A stretch of DNA of 12,010 nucleotides. It comes from Clostridiales bacterium (lineage in GTDB: Bacteria > Bacillota > Clostridia > WRLR01). The stretch is from contig JAITSR010000251.1 of NCBI GenBank assembly GCA_031287655.1, positions 1 to 12,010 of the forward strand. The letters run 5' to 3'. Position numbers and translations under genes: made by a program. Below the pieces are notes generated by a model. That model saw only the letters and a program-made list of their open reading frames with translations, was not told where the DNA came from and ran no database searches. Positions 1 through 7,303 of the stretch are shown piece by piece. Every line of letters starts with the position of its first letter. Position 1 is the first letter of the stretch.

Positions 1-2
1 CG

Positions 3-1961
3 CTCGCGATGTTTTTGGAGTCGCTGAATTTTGGAAAAATCAAGCCGATCTCAATCGTCTACGGTCTATCCTGCGCCGCCCTGATTGTGCTGCAGTGCGT
101 CACGCCGATCTGGTTCGCGGACGACCTTTTGATGGTTTGGCACGTCTACGGGATGGCTTTTTTGATCTATGTCGTCAGCTATGACGTCGTTTATGCGTTC
201 TTAAAATGCGTCTGGAACCGCTGCGCCGACGCGACGGCCGACGCGGGAACAGCCGACACGAGACGAGCCGATTCGGGAACGGTCGGTACGGCGGGCATCG
301 ACGGCACATCGGGCGCGACGGACAGCCCCGATACATCGGGCCGTGCGGGTTCCGGGATTTTTTGGCGCGTGTTTTTTCGGAGCCTGCAGGACACCGAGCT
401 CGGCAATATTTTTATCCTGATGACGGCCGTCATCTTCACGGGGATTTATGACATAATCGATTCTGTGTTCTTACACACCGGCCTTTTGGTCACGCGTTTC
501 AGCTTTTTCGCGTTTATGCTCTGCATGGCCTTTTTGCTCGCGCGAAAATACGCGGACCGCTTTTTGGAGACGTCGCAGACGAACGATTTGCTGGAGGTGA
601 CGGTGCGGCGGCGCACGCGGCAGCTCGAGGAACAGGTGCTGATCGCGGAGGCGGCCTCGAGAGCCAAGGGCAGCTTTCTTGCGAACATGAGCCATGAAAT
701 CCGCACGCCGCTAAACGCCGTAATCGGCATGACGACGATCGGCGCGCAGTCAAAGGAACCGGCGCGCAAGGACTACGCGTTCGCAAAAATCAAGGAGGCG
801 TCGGGGCACTTGCTCGGCACGATCAACGACATCCTCGACATGTCCAAGATCGAGGCTGGCAGGCTCGACCTCTCGATCGTCGATTTACGCGTCCGGGAAG
901 TCGTCGCGCGCGTCGGGAACGTCATGCGCTTTCGGGCCGACGAAAAGCGGCAGGATTTTATCGTCTCGGTCGCCGCCGACGTGCCGGACGCGCTGCGCGG
1001 CGACGACCTGCGCCTCGCGCAGGTGCTTACGAACCTCGTCGGTAACGCGGTCAAATTCACGCCCGACGCGGGGAAGATCGCGCTGGACGTCTCGTTTGAC
1101 GGCGAAGCGGAAAAAGGCGTCTGTACGCTGCGCTTCCTTGTGCGGGACACGGGCATCGGCATTTCCGCCGAGCAGAAGCCGCGGCTCTTTAACGCGTTCC
1201 AACAGGCCGAGGACAGCACGACGCGCCAATACGGCGGCACAGGGTTGGGGCTCGCACTCTCCAAACAGATTGTGGAGCTGATGGGGGGAAGGATATGGGT
1301 CGATTCCGAGCCGGGGCAAGGCTCGACCTTTGGATTCACGGCCAAGCTGGCCCGCGCCGAAGCCGCGAGCGCGGACGCGGGCGCGGCTCCGACGGGTGCG
1401 GCTCCGACGGACGCGGGGGTACCCGCCGCGCCTTCCGCGCTCGCCGCACATGACGTATCCCCCACACCATCTGCGCTCACCGCGCATGACGTATCCCCCG
1501 CGCCCGGCGCCGGCGCCGTGTCGGCGGTAGAAGCGCCCGCGCCGGACGAAATCGTGGACGGGGAATTTGCGGGCCGCGTGATCCTGCTTGCCGATGACGT
1601 CGAAATCAACCGTGAAATTCTGATCGCGCTGATCGAAACCTCAGATGCCGTCGTCGAGTGCGCCGAAAACGGCGCGCAGGCCGTCGAGATGTTCGAGCGG
1701 TCGCCGGAGCGCTACGACCTCATACTGATGGATTTGCAAATGCCGGTGATGGACGGCTATGAAGCCGCGAGACGCATCCGCGAGGCGCATCTCCCCCGCG
1801 CCCGGACGATCCCGATCGTCGCGATGACCGCGAATGTGTTCCGGGAGGACATCGAACGCACGATGGCTTGCGGCATGAACGCGCATCTCGGAAAGCCGGT
1901 CGAGCTCCCCAAGCTGCTCGCGATGCTGCGCCGGTACGTCGGCCGCCCCGCCCGCGAATGA
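3..1961 (+). CDS. Hybrid sensor histidine kinase/response regulator, 5'-partial at window edge
   Basis: Membrane sensor kinase that autophosphorylates on His and passes phosphate to its own receiver domain. Numbering from the first ATG (position 9): four membrane segments at about 13-35, 43-66, 133-153 and 158-178, a coiled-coil-like linker (about 186-215), then HisKA with H229 in an MSHEIRTP H-box, and HATPase_c with N-box N346, G1 box DTGIG (380-384) and G2 box GGTGLGL (409-415). The C-terminal receiver has acidic D529/D530, phospho-acceptor D575 and K629. The membrane part resembles the C-terminal half of 7TMR-DISM sensors, which have seven segments and usually an extracellular domain. Only four are visible, the frame is open to the window edge and no ribosome binding site fits before position 9, so the true start is probably upstream. 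Two low-complexity inserts are odd: residues 71-117 between membrane segments and an Ala/Pro-rich linker of about 455-519. The partner and signal are unknown; no output regulator gene is visible here. Confidence 0.93.
   Translation, partial: LAMFLESLNFGKIKPISIVYGLSCAALIVLQCVTPIWFADDLLMVWHVYGMAFLIYVVSYDVVYAFLKCVWNRCADATADAGTADTRRADSGTVGTAGIDGTSGATDSPDTSGRAGSGIFWRVFFRSLQDTELGNIFILMTAVIFTGIYDIIDSVFLHTGLLVTRFSFFAFMLCMAFLLARKYADRFLETSQTNDLLEVTVRRRTRQLEEQVLIAEAASRAKGSFLANMSHEIRTPLNAVIGMTTIGAQSKEPARKDYAFAKIKEASGHLLGTINDILDMSKIEAGRLDLSIVDLRVREVVARVGNVMRFRADEKRQDFIVSVAADVPDALRGDDLRLAQVLTNLVGNAVKFTPDAGKIALDVSFDGEAEKGVCTLRFLVRDTGIGISAEQKPRLFNAFQQAEDSTTRQYGGTGLGLALSKQIVELMGGRIWVDSEPGQGSTFGFTAKLARAEAASADAGAAPTGAAPTDAGVPAAPSALAAHDVSPTPSALTAHDVSPAPGAGAVSAVEAPAPDEIVDGEFAGRVILLADDVEINREILIALIETSDAVVECAENGAQAVEMFERSPERYDLILMDLQMPVMDGYEAARRIREAHLPRARTIPIVAMTANVFREDIERTMACGMNAHLGKPVELPKLLAMLRRYVGRPARE
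1383..1412 (+). repeat. 15-bp tandem duplication in kinase linker
   Basis: Two adjacent 15-bp units (1383-1397 and 1398-1412) encode Ala-Ala-Pro-Thr-Gly and Ala-Ala-Pro-Thr-Asp in the linker between the kinase and receiver domains. They differ by a single base near the end of the unit, which suggests recent slippage. Confidence 0.75.
1431..1502 (+). repeat. 36-bp tandem duplication in kinase linker
   Basis: Two adjacent 36-bp units (1431-1466 and 1467-1502) encode PSALAAHDVSPT and PSALTAHDVSPA, starting at residue 475. The unit length is a multiple of three, so copy-number change keeps the receiver in frame. The segment probably acts only as a flexible tether; that role is inferred from its composition and position. 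Confidence 0.85.
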
Positions 1962-1971
1962 TTGAACATCT

Positions 1972-2000
1972 TTGACAACCCCATCGCGGCGTGATACAAT
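1972..2000 (+). promoter_or_regulatory. Sigma-70/sigma-A type promoter for veg
   Basis: A perfect -35 TTGACA (1972-1977) and -10 TACAAT (1995-2000) are separated by exactly 17 bp. The expected transcription start is about 2007. It begins 10 bp after the kinase stop codon and points at the structured leader and veg. Veg is driven by a very strong promoter in Bacillus subtilis, so a near-consensus promoter here fits. Confidence 0.82.
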
Positions 2001-2055
2001 AACGGCAGCGAATCAAACAACACAATATATGTAAGATGTCCGCGCGTTCGGGATA

Positions 2056-2215
2056 AGGAACTGAGAGATCATAAGTTGCGTAAGTAGCGTGAAGGATTTT
2101 TGTTCGCATACGAGACGGAGGAGCCGCGCATACTATATGTATGAAAGGCGACGACAACAAAGTATGCGAGCAAAAAGACAAGCGATAACGCGCAAGTTAT
2201 TTTTGAACAGTTCCT
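2056..2215 (+). ncRNA. Long nested inverted repeat: structured veg leader or MITE-like element
   Basis: Three pairs of arms nest around one centre. The outer pair 2056-2063 (aggaactg) with 2208-2215 is 8 of 8. The middle pair 2071-2080 with 2191-2200 matches 9 of 10. The inner pair 2097-2111 with 2162-2176 is 15 bp including one G-U. Outer and middle arms are separated by 7 nt on both sides; middle and inner by 16 and 14 nt, forming a central bubble. The inner loop holds a small hairpin (2129-2133 with 2139-2143). The right outer arm ends just before the veg ribosome binding site (about 2217-2225). Alternatives: a cis-regulatory leader, a 6S-like long hairpin RNA, or a 160-bp miniature inverted-repeat element inserted in the leader. 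I recognise no named RNA family; there is no T-box AGGGTGG motif and no clear terminator. Confidence 0.55.
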
Positions 2216-2232
2216 AAGAGGGGGAGACGGCG

Positions 2233-2538
2233 ATGATTGAGAACAACGATCTTTGCAGGGTCAGGCAGTATATCGAACGCTGTGTCGGAGAGCGCGTCAA
2301 GCTGTCCGCAAACAAAGGCAAGCGGCGTGCCGTCACCCGTGAGGGAGTGATCGAAAACTCCTATCCGAGTATTTTTACAATCCGGTTTGAAAATGAGTTT
2401 GATACGACGCGGCGGCTCTCGTTCAGCTACACCGACCTTCTGACAAAAGTCGTCGAACTCGTCATCTGCAAAGACGTCCAAGTCGCCCCGACCGTTGTAC
2501 AGGCCGCCCAGATCGAAGGCGTCAAAAGCGCCGTCTGA
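2233..2538 (+). CDS. veg: Veg family protein
   Basis: Small cytoplasmic protein of 101 residues, against 86 in Bacillus subtilis Veg, where it promotes biofilm formation by acting on SinR-controlled matrix genes. The diagnostic core is visible: GERVKLSANKGKR (about residues 20-32), a Gly-Val-Ile-Glu-Asn-Ser-Tyr-Pro-Ser-Ile-Phe segment (about 38-48), then FSYTDLLTKVVEL (about 65-77). The extra length is a C-terminal tail of about 22 residues. The start is supported by an AGAGGGGGA ribosome binding site ending about 8 nt before the ATG. It is transcribed alone from a near-consensus promoter through a long folded leader. The next gene, cls, converges on it 118 bp away. The molecular function outside bacilli is not established. 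Confidence 0.9.
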   Translation: MIENNDLCRVRQYIERCVGERVKLSANKGKRRAVTREGVIENSYPSIFTIRFENEFDTTRRLSFSYTDLLTKVVELVICKDVQVAPTVVQAAQIEGVKSAV

Positions 2539-2656
2539 CAGGCGCGGCCAAACGAGCGATCCATTGGCAACCATCATCGCCTGACGCGGAGATATAAATA
2601 ATCGCCGTCCGACGTTTGACACGGGGGTTGATTTGCGCCGCCCCGGTCTGTCATTG

Positions 2657-4315
2657 TCACATCAGCGGCGACAGAATCCGCAGCAGCGTTTCGGCGATCC
2701 GCATAAAAGGGTTCCGCGAGAGCTGTATGGCGGTGACTTCTTTGCTGTGCTGAATATCGTCTTCAAAAATATCCTCGCATTTCTTTGCGAACGCCCGGTC
2801 ATACAGAAACGCGTTGATCTCAAAATCCAGCAGAAAACTCCGAATATCGATGTTCGCCGAACCGATCGACGCCACCTCGCCGTCCATCAGGAACATTTTG
2901 GAGTGGATAAAGCCTTCGTATAAATATACCCTGACCCCTACCCGCAGAAGCTCGCTGATGTAGGAGCGCGTGATCACATAGACCGAGCGCTTGTCCGGGA
3001 TTCCCGGCAGGATAATCCGGACGTCGACGCCCGAGTCGACCGCGAGCTTTAGCGCGAGCATGAACGCGTCGTCCGGAATGAAGTAGGGCGACTGCATGTA
3101 GAGCCGCCGCTTCGCGCGGTTGATCATCTTGATATAGCCGTATTTGATGTGCTCGCCCTCGACGTCCGGCCCGCTCGAGACGACTTGGACCGCGACCTGC
3201 CCCGCCCCGCCCCCGGTCGGCACGGCTGCGATTTCGGCGTCGGCCGGTATGGCATCACCGTTTTCGGCGTCAGCCGACATGGTATCGCCATTGTTTGCGG
3301 CATCCCACACAGGATCGCCGTTTTCGGCGTCGGTCGGTATCATATCGTCGTTTTCGGCGGGGGCCCCCGCGTCCCCGCCGTCCGGGGCGGGAAAATACGC
3401 GCCGAGCGTGGCGAGATCGTCAAAGTCGAAACGCTCCCTTGAAACGTAGATCCAGTCGAGCAAAAAACGCTCCTGAAACTCGCCGACGCAGGGGCCGACC
3501 AGCCGGATATGCGTGTCGCGCCACGGCTTTGCGCGCCGGTGCTCCCCGATGTAGGATTTGCTGATGTTGATGCCGCCCGTATACGCAATCCGCCCGTCGA
3601 TCACCGCGATCTTGCGGTGGTTGCGGTAATTGACTTTCAGGACGTTCACGAGCGGGAAGAAGCGGTAGACCTGCCCGCCCGCGCGGATAATCTTTTTAAA
3701 ATGCGAGAGCAGATAGGGGAAATTCCCGATCGTGTCATACAGCAGCCGCACCTCGACGCCCTCGCTCGCCTTTTGCGCGAGCAGATCGATAAAGCGGCAT
3801 CCGACGTGATCGGCGTTGAACGTGAAATACAGGAGGTGGACGCTCTTTTTCGCGTTCATAATATCCGCGTAGAGCGCCCGGTATTTGTCGTGCGCATTCG
3901 TGTATATGGAGACGGCGTTGCCATATGTCAGCGCGGCGGCGTTTTGGCGGTCGAGCATCAGCGCCATGTCGTTGTATTCCACGCTCGCGAGTCCGCCCGC
4001 GTTCACGGCGCCGCCACCGCCGATATTCCCCGCGCCGCCGCCGTCAATCGCGTGCCCCATCCGCTCCGCGTGCCGCCGCCGCCAATCGGTGTCAAACAGC
4101 TTCTTGCGGCCGAACTTCGAGGCCATCTTCATCGAGGCCGTCTCGCCGATCAAAAGATAAAGCGCAAAGCCGATCCCGGGCAAAAAAGTGATCACGAGCA
4201 CCCAGCTGATGGTCTCCGAGGGCTTTTTGCGCTCGATGAACACCACTGAAAGGATACAGAGGATATTGACGACCATCAGAACCCGATAGTCGAACAGGCC
4301 AAACAGATCAAACAT
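2657..4315 (-). CDS. cls: Cardiolipin synthase (two-HKD phospholipase D family)
   Basis: Membrane enzyme joining two phosphatidylglycerol molecules to give cardiolipin and glycerol. The 552-residue protein has two N-terminal membrane segments (about 9-27 and 37-57), as in bacterial Cls, then two catalytic HxKx4D motifs: H233/K235/D240 and H471/K473/D478, each followed by the usual Gly-rich Thr-Gly-Gly or Gly-Ser-Ala-Asn stretch. Both active-site halves are intact, so it should be functional. It is longer than typical Cls (about 480-510) because residues about 319-362 are an acidic ten-residue repeat encoded by a 30-bp minisatellite between the two PLD domains. The ATG lies 2 bp after the stop of the upstream dehydratase, with only a weak GAG-type ribosome binding site, so translation is probably coupled and the two form an operon. 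A PLD-family transferase of other specificity is possible but less likely. Confidence 0.93.
   Translation of the reverse strand: MFDLFGLFDYRVLMVVNILCILSVVFIERKKPSETISWVLVITFLPGIGFALYLLIGETASMKMASKFGRKKLFDTDWRRRHAERMGHAIDGGGAGNIGGGGAVNAGGLASVEYNDMALMLDRQNAAALTYGNAVSIYTNAHDKYRALYADIMNAKKSVHLLYFTFNADHVGCRFIDLLAQKASEGVEVRLLYDTIGNFPYLLSHFKKIIRAGGQVYRFFPLVNVLKVNYRNHRKIAVIDGRIAYTGGINISKSYIGEHRRAKPWRDTHIRLVGPCVGEFQERFLLDWIYVSRERFDFDDLATLGAYFPAPDGGDAGAPAENDDMIPTDAENGDPVWDAANNGDTMSADAENGDAIPADAEIAAVPTGGGAGQVAVQVVSSGPDVEGEHIKYGYIKMINRAKRRLYMQSPYFIPDDAFMLALKLAVDSGVDVRIILPGIPDKRSVYVITRSYISELLRVGVRVYLYEGFIHSKMFLMDGEVASIGSANIDIRSFLLDFEINAFLYDRAFAKKCEDIFEDDIQHSKEVTAIQLSRNPFMRIAETLLRILSPLM
3231..3359 (-). repeat. 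30-bp minisatellite inside cls, about 4.3 copies
   Basis: Units at 3231-3260, 3261-3290, 3291-3320 and 3321-3350, plus a partial at 3351-3359, share a plus-strand consensus starting ttttcggcgtcggtcgg. The third unit is the most diverged. On the coding strand they encode Ala-Glu-Asn-Gly-Asp-x-x-x-Ala-Asp type decapeptides. Unit length is a multiple of three, so copy number can vary without breaking the frame. Confidence 0.9.
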
Positions 4316-4317
4316 AA

Positions 4318-5571
4318 TTAAATCTCAAATTCCGTGACGGCCTCCGTGCTGATCAGGCGGTCCCCGTCAATCTCCTCGCCGAGGCCCGGCGTGCCGTTCA
4401 ACATGAGCCAGCCGTCGTTCGTGAGGCGGTCGTGCCGGAAGAACGCGTTTTTTCGGTCCATGAAGTTCAGCAGGTATTCGGTGTAGGGGCATATATCCGG
4501 CGGCATCGACGCGACGACGTGCAGGGCGGGCATCAGCGTGTGTCCATGCGGGATAAAGGTGACGCCGTACATCTCGCACAGGTCGGCGATCCGGAGCGAC
4601 TCCGTGATTCCGCCGCACCAGACCGGGTCGGACTGAATGACCTGAAAAACGTTGTCGCGCAAATAACTGTTTACCTCCATGCGCGTGTAGAGATGCTCGC
4701 CGGCCGACAGCGGGACGTTCGTGCATTGACGCAGCGTGCGGTAGCCGTCCTCCATGTGCGGGCGCAGAACCTCCTCGACCCACATCGGGCGCACCGGCTC
4801 AAGCTCGCGCAAAACCTGCTGCGCGTACCGCACCGACCAGCCCATCCAGCAGTCGAACATCAGCTCGTAATCCTTGCCGAGCGTATCGCGCAGCATGAAG
4901 GCGAGCTCCAGATTTTTCGCGATCCCCGCCGCGCCGTCCCCCGGTCCGTAGCGGAAAAACCACTTTTGCGCGCGGATACCCTTGGCTTTGAGCTCGAGCG
5001 CGAGCCTGCGCGCGGCGGAGGTCTCCGTTGAGAAACCGAGTGTGCTGATATAGGGGCGGACGCGGTCGCGCCCGCCGCCGAGCAGCCGATAGACGGGCTG
5101 ACCCAGAATTTTGCCCTTTAAGTCCCAGAGCGCGACGTCGAGCGCGCTGATCGCCATCAGCATGACGCCGCTCCTGCTGTGTCGGTCAAAGCGGCTCATG
5201 ACGTCCCAAAGGCGGCGGTTCTTGAGCGGATTCTGTCCGATCAGGCGCGCCGCGAGGCCGTCGACGACCGCGACCAGCTCGCTGCGATAGGAGATCGGTC
5301 CGCACTCACCCGTGAGTCCCTCGTCGGTCGCGATCGACAAAAACAGGCCGGACTGCGTTCCCGGCGCGTCGGGCTTAGACAGGCGGCGCGGCGCGGGGGG
5401 CGGCGAAGGCTGCTGCGACGAAGTTTGCTGTGTGTGCTGCCCCGCGTCCCGCTCCCTGTCCCACTGGTCGTCCGCGTAGACGTCCAGCGGCCCGACCGAG
5501 CGGTCCTCGTTCTTGTATCGCGGCTCAAACCGGGTCACTCTCCGCAGAATTTTAACTTCCGTAATCTTCAT
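4318..5571 (-). CDS. Mandelate racemase/muconate lactonizing family acid-sugar dehydratase (rhamnonate dehydratase-like)
   Basis: Enolase-superfamily enzyme, predicted to remove water from a sugar acid after Mg-assisted proton abstraction next to the carboxylate. Numbering from the ATG at 5571 (417 residues): metal ligands D240 (DCWM), E266 (WVEE) and E292 (AGEH); Lys K203 (QKWF) at the end of an early barrel strand; and the Asp-His dyad D315 (QSDPVWCGG) and H342 (PHGH). The 27-residue spacing of the dyad and the WCGG motif are like L-rhamnonate dehydratase, but specificity cannot be read from sequence. A GTG six bases upstream (5577) would sit only one base from the GGGGG ribosome binding site; the ATG at 5571 has about 7 nt, so I prefer it. 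Residues about 38-73 are a Gln/Pro-rich low-complexity insert in the capping domain. The stop lies 2 bp before cls. The 118 bp upstream (5572-5689) contain no convincing promoter, so transcription may come from the ATPase gene. Confidence 0.88.
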   Translation of the reverse strand: MKITEVKILRRVTRFEPRYKNEDRSVGPLDVYADDQWDRERDAGQHTQQTSSQQPSPPPAPRRLSKPDAPGTQSGLFLSIATDEGLTGECGPISYRSELVAVVDGLAARLIGQNPLKNRRLWDVMSRFDRHSRSGVMLMAISALDVALWDLKGKILGQPVYRLLGGGRDRVRPYISTLGFSTETSAARRLALELKAKGIRAQKWFFRYGPGDGAAGIAKNLELAFMLRDTLGKDYELMFDCWMGWSVRYAQQVLRELEPVRPMWVEEVLRPHMEDGYRTLRQCTNVPLSAGEHLYTRMEVNSYLRDNVFQVIQSDPVWCGGITESLRIADLCEMYGVTFIPHGHTLMPALHVVASMPPDICPYTEYLLNFMDRKNAFFRHDRLTNDGWLMLNGTPGLGEEIDGDRLISTEAVTEFEI

Positions 5572-5689
5572 CTGCACACCCCCACATTTTCACTGGCGCT
5601 CCATTGAATTTCAGCCCCATATTATCATAATCCGCGCCGAAAAGGAAGCGCATTTTCGCGTCGCATTTACGCGTCGCCGCGCCGCGCGG

Positions 5690-7006
5690 TCATTCGCCAT
5701 AGGAACTGTTTGGCGATAAGAAGTCCTTAAATTTCCAAAGCATATACAGCGGGATTGTCCCCGCCTTTTGTTCCATCGACGCGACATAGGACAAACGCGG
5801 TGAGAATTTTTTGCAGTATTCCGCAAGGGAGTGCGCGTGCGCGGCGCGCTCCGCCTTCACTTCGATCGGGATAATATCCGCGCCGTTCTGAACAATGAAA
5901 TCCACTTCCGCCTTATTTTGGGACTTCCAATAAAACGGCGTGTCCCGATAGAGATTTACCAGCTCGCACAGCACATAATTTTCCGCCAGCGCGCCTTTAT
6001 ACTCGCGATACGCCCTGTCAGCGCCGTAAATCACGCTGGCGGGGAGCCCGGACATACGCCTGAGCAGCCCCACGTCGCACAAATACAGCTTAAAGTAGGA
6101 ATGATCCGCATAGGCGGAAAGGGGGATAAAGGGTTTTTCGACCCGCTCCACTTTATACGCGAGGCCGGCGCGGATCAGCCATTCAAGCGCGTCCTCAAGG
6201 TCCTTCGCCCGCCAGCTGTCCTTCACTTGACTGAAAATGAATTTGCTGTTCTCCTTCGCGAGCTGATTCGGGATCGACCGCCAAATGGCCGACAGCTTCG
6301 GGAACTCCCTTTGAGGCGCGTGCTTTACAAAATCCACTTCATAGCTGTCTAAGATGCGCTGCTGCACGGCTTCTGTTTTTTCAAGCTGATAACCGGATTC
6401 AAACCACGTTTTCACCACTTCCGGCATTCCGCCGACAATATAGTAATCCATCAGCTTTTCTTTCAATTCATCCGCAAAATGTCCTGGAACAGAATGGTGG
6501 GGACCGGCGGCGCTTAAATAATCAAGGAGCAGTTCCTTGCCGTCGGCGAGCAAAAACTCATAAAAACTCAGCGAGTGAAGCGTGAGAAACTCAACCTTGC
6601 CAACGGGAAATGACGTCTTTTCCGTGAGCGCCACGCCCAAAAGGGAACCGGCGCAAAGAATATGGTATTCCGGCGCTTCCTCGCAAAAATATTTCAGCGC
6701 TGTCAGCGCTTTGCCACAGAGTTGAATTTCATCAAAAAGGATCAGCGTCGTATGGGGCGATATGCTCTTATCCCTAAGGATGCCGAGTTCTTTGACGATC
6801 CTGATTGGATTTAAGTCGCGCTCAAATGTTTCGCCCAGTTTGGGAGAACTCTCAAAACTGAAATATGCGACGTCATCGTAGTGGAGCCGTCCGAACTCGC
6901 GCATGAGATAGGTTTTTCCGCATTGACGCACACCGCGCAAAAGCAGCGGCTTTTTTTGTGGGTCGTCCTTCCACTCGATCAACTTTTCCATCATGAGCCG
7001 TTTCAC
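5690..7006 (-). CDS. AAA_14/DUF4143 family ATPase
   Basis: ATP-binding protein of the family with an N-terminal P-loop domain and a C-terminal DUF4143 part, common in accessory regions of bacteria and archaea; its biological role is not established. Numbering from the GTG at 7006 (438 residues): Walker A GVRQCGKT (25-32, K31), Walker B LILFDEIQ with D92/E93, then a sensor-like Cys-Ala-Gly-Ser-Leu-Leu-Gly stretch. The C-terminus carries a PD-(D/E)xK-like signature: E367-V-D369 followed by E382-V-K384 (IEVKA). The start is set by a near-perfect GGAGGTGAT ribosome binding site placed 7 nt before GTG; a longer open frame from a TTG at 7024 would swallow this site. It has its own consensus promoter and a leader of only about 14 nt. 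The gene is more AT-rich than its GC-rich neighbours, which suggests horizontal acquisition. Confidence 0.88.
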   Translation of the reverse strand: MKRLMMEKLIEWKDDPQKKPLLLRGVRQCGKTYLMREFGRLHYDDVAYFSFESSPKLGETFERDLNPIRIVKELGILRDKSISPHTTLILFDEIQLCGKALTALKYFCEEAPEYHILCAGSLLGVALTEKTSFPVGKVEFLTLHSLSFYEFLLADGKELLLDYLSAAGPHHSVPGHFADELKEKLMDYYIVGGMPEVVKTWFESGYQLEKTEAVQQRILDSYEVDFVKHAPQREFPKLSAIWRSIPNQLAKENSKFIFSQVKDSWRAKDLEDALEWLIRAGLAYKVERVEKPFIPLSAYADHSYFKLYLCDVGLLRRMSGLPASVIYGADRAYREYKGALAENYVLCELVNLYRDTPFYWKSQNKAEVDFIVQNGADIIPIEVKAERAAHAHSLAEYCKKFSPRLSYVASMEQKAGTIPLYMLWKFKDFLSPNSSYGE

Positions 7007-7026
7007 AGAATCACCTCCATTCAATC

Positions 7027-7055
7027 AGTGTACATGAGGATTCGGGAGTTGTCAA
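7027..7055 (-). promoter_or_regulatory. Promoter of the ATPase gene
   Basis: On the minus strand TTGACA (7050-7055) and TACACT (7027-7032) are 17 bp apart. The predicted transcript starts near 7020, just upstream of the GGAGGTGA ribosome binding site at 7011-7018, leaving almost no room for leader control. Confidence 0.8.
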
Positions 7056-7138
7056 CAAAATATGATACCTATTTTGAAGTAAAACACGCAAAATCCGCAT
7101 TATAAAATCCGCTTTCTGCGGCGCGCCTTCCTCCGCCG

Positions 7139-7303
7139 GACGCCGCGCTTGATTATGTGTTCGACAGCCACGAGGGTTTTACACGGGCGTTCGCAAAGGC
7201 GTTCGGCATTGCCTCCGGTGGAGGGGAATTGTTCCCATGTCTGACCTGTTACGTTTTGGGTTTTGGTTTGTCCTCTGAATTTGCCAAAGGGATAGGCAAA
7301 TGA
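7139..7303 (+). pseudogene. Relic of an AraC-type transcriptional regulator
   Basis: The frame beginning at 7139 reads a short stretch (7139-7213) whose centre, FDSHEGFTRAFAKAFGI, matches the second helix-turn-helix of AraC/XylS regulators (typically Gly-Tyr-x-Ser-x-x-Ala-Phe-x-Arg-Ala-Phe-Lys-x-x-x-Gly-x-x-Pro). Everything upstream that would make the first helix-turn-helix is absent, and downstream the frame runs through unrelated residues to a stop at 7301. No start codon or ribosome binding site is visible. It is read as a decayed fragment, not a working gene. The assignment rests on one motif, so it is moderate. Confidence 0.5.

Noticed and set aside
773..1609. Long minus-strand open frame (278 codons) opposite the histidine kinase
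   Set aside because: Its composition is that of a GC-rich antisense frame (Ser/Ala/Arg/Pro) and the plus strand carries an unmistakable HisKA/HATPase gene.
2518..2546. Short hairpins at the end of veg as a terminator
   Set aside because: Stems are only 4-5 bp and no T run follows on either strand; the 118-bp gap to cls shows no convincing terminator.
3509..4249. Plus-strand open frame of 246 codons opposite cls
   Set aside because: It mirrors the cls coding sequence and shows no domain or ribosome binding site.
5621..5629. Possible -10 (TATGAT or GATAAT) for the dehydratase gene
   Set aside because: No acceptable -35 lies 16-18 bp upstream (TGCGCT or GCTTCC), so it is not listed as a promoter.
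5699..5709. taggaactgtt also matches the reverse complement of the right end of the veg leader repeat
   Set aside because: The match stops after 11 bases and falls in the ATPase coding end; too short to call a second copy of the element.
7100..7121. Minus-strand hairpin CCGC-AGAAA-GCGG followed by ATTTTAT
   Set aside because: Only a 4-bp stem and no gene on the minus strand ends there; likely chance near the repeated aaaatccgc (7090-7098, 7105-7113).
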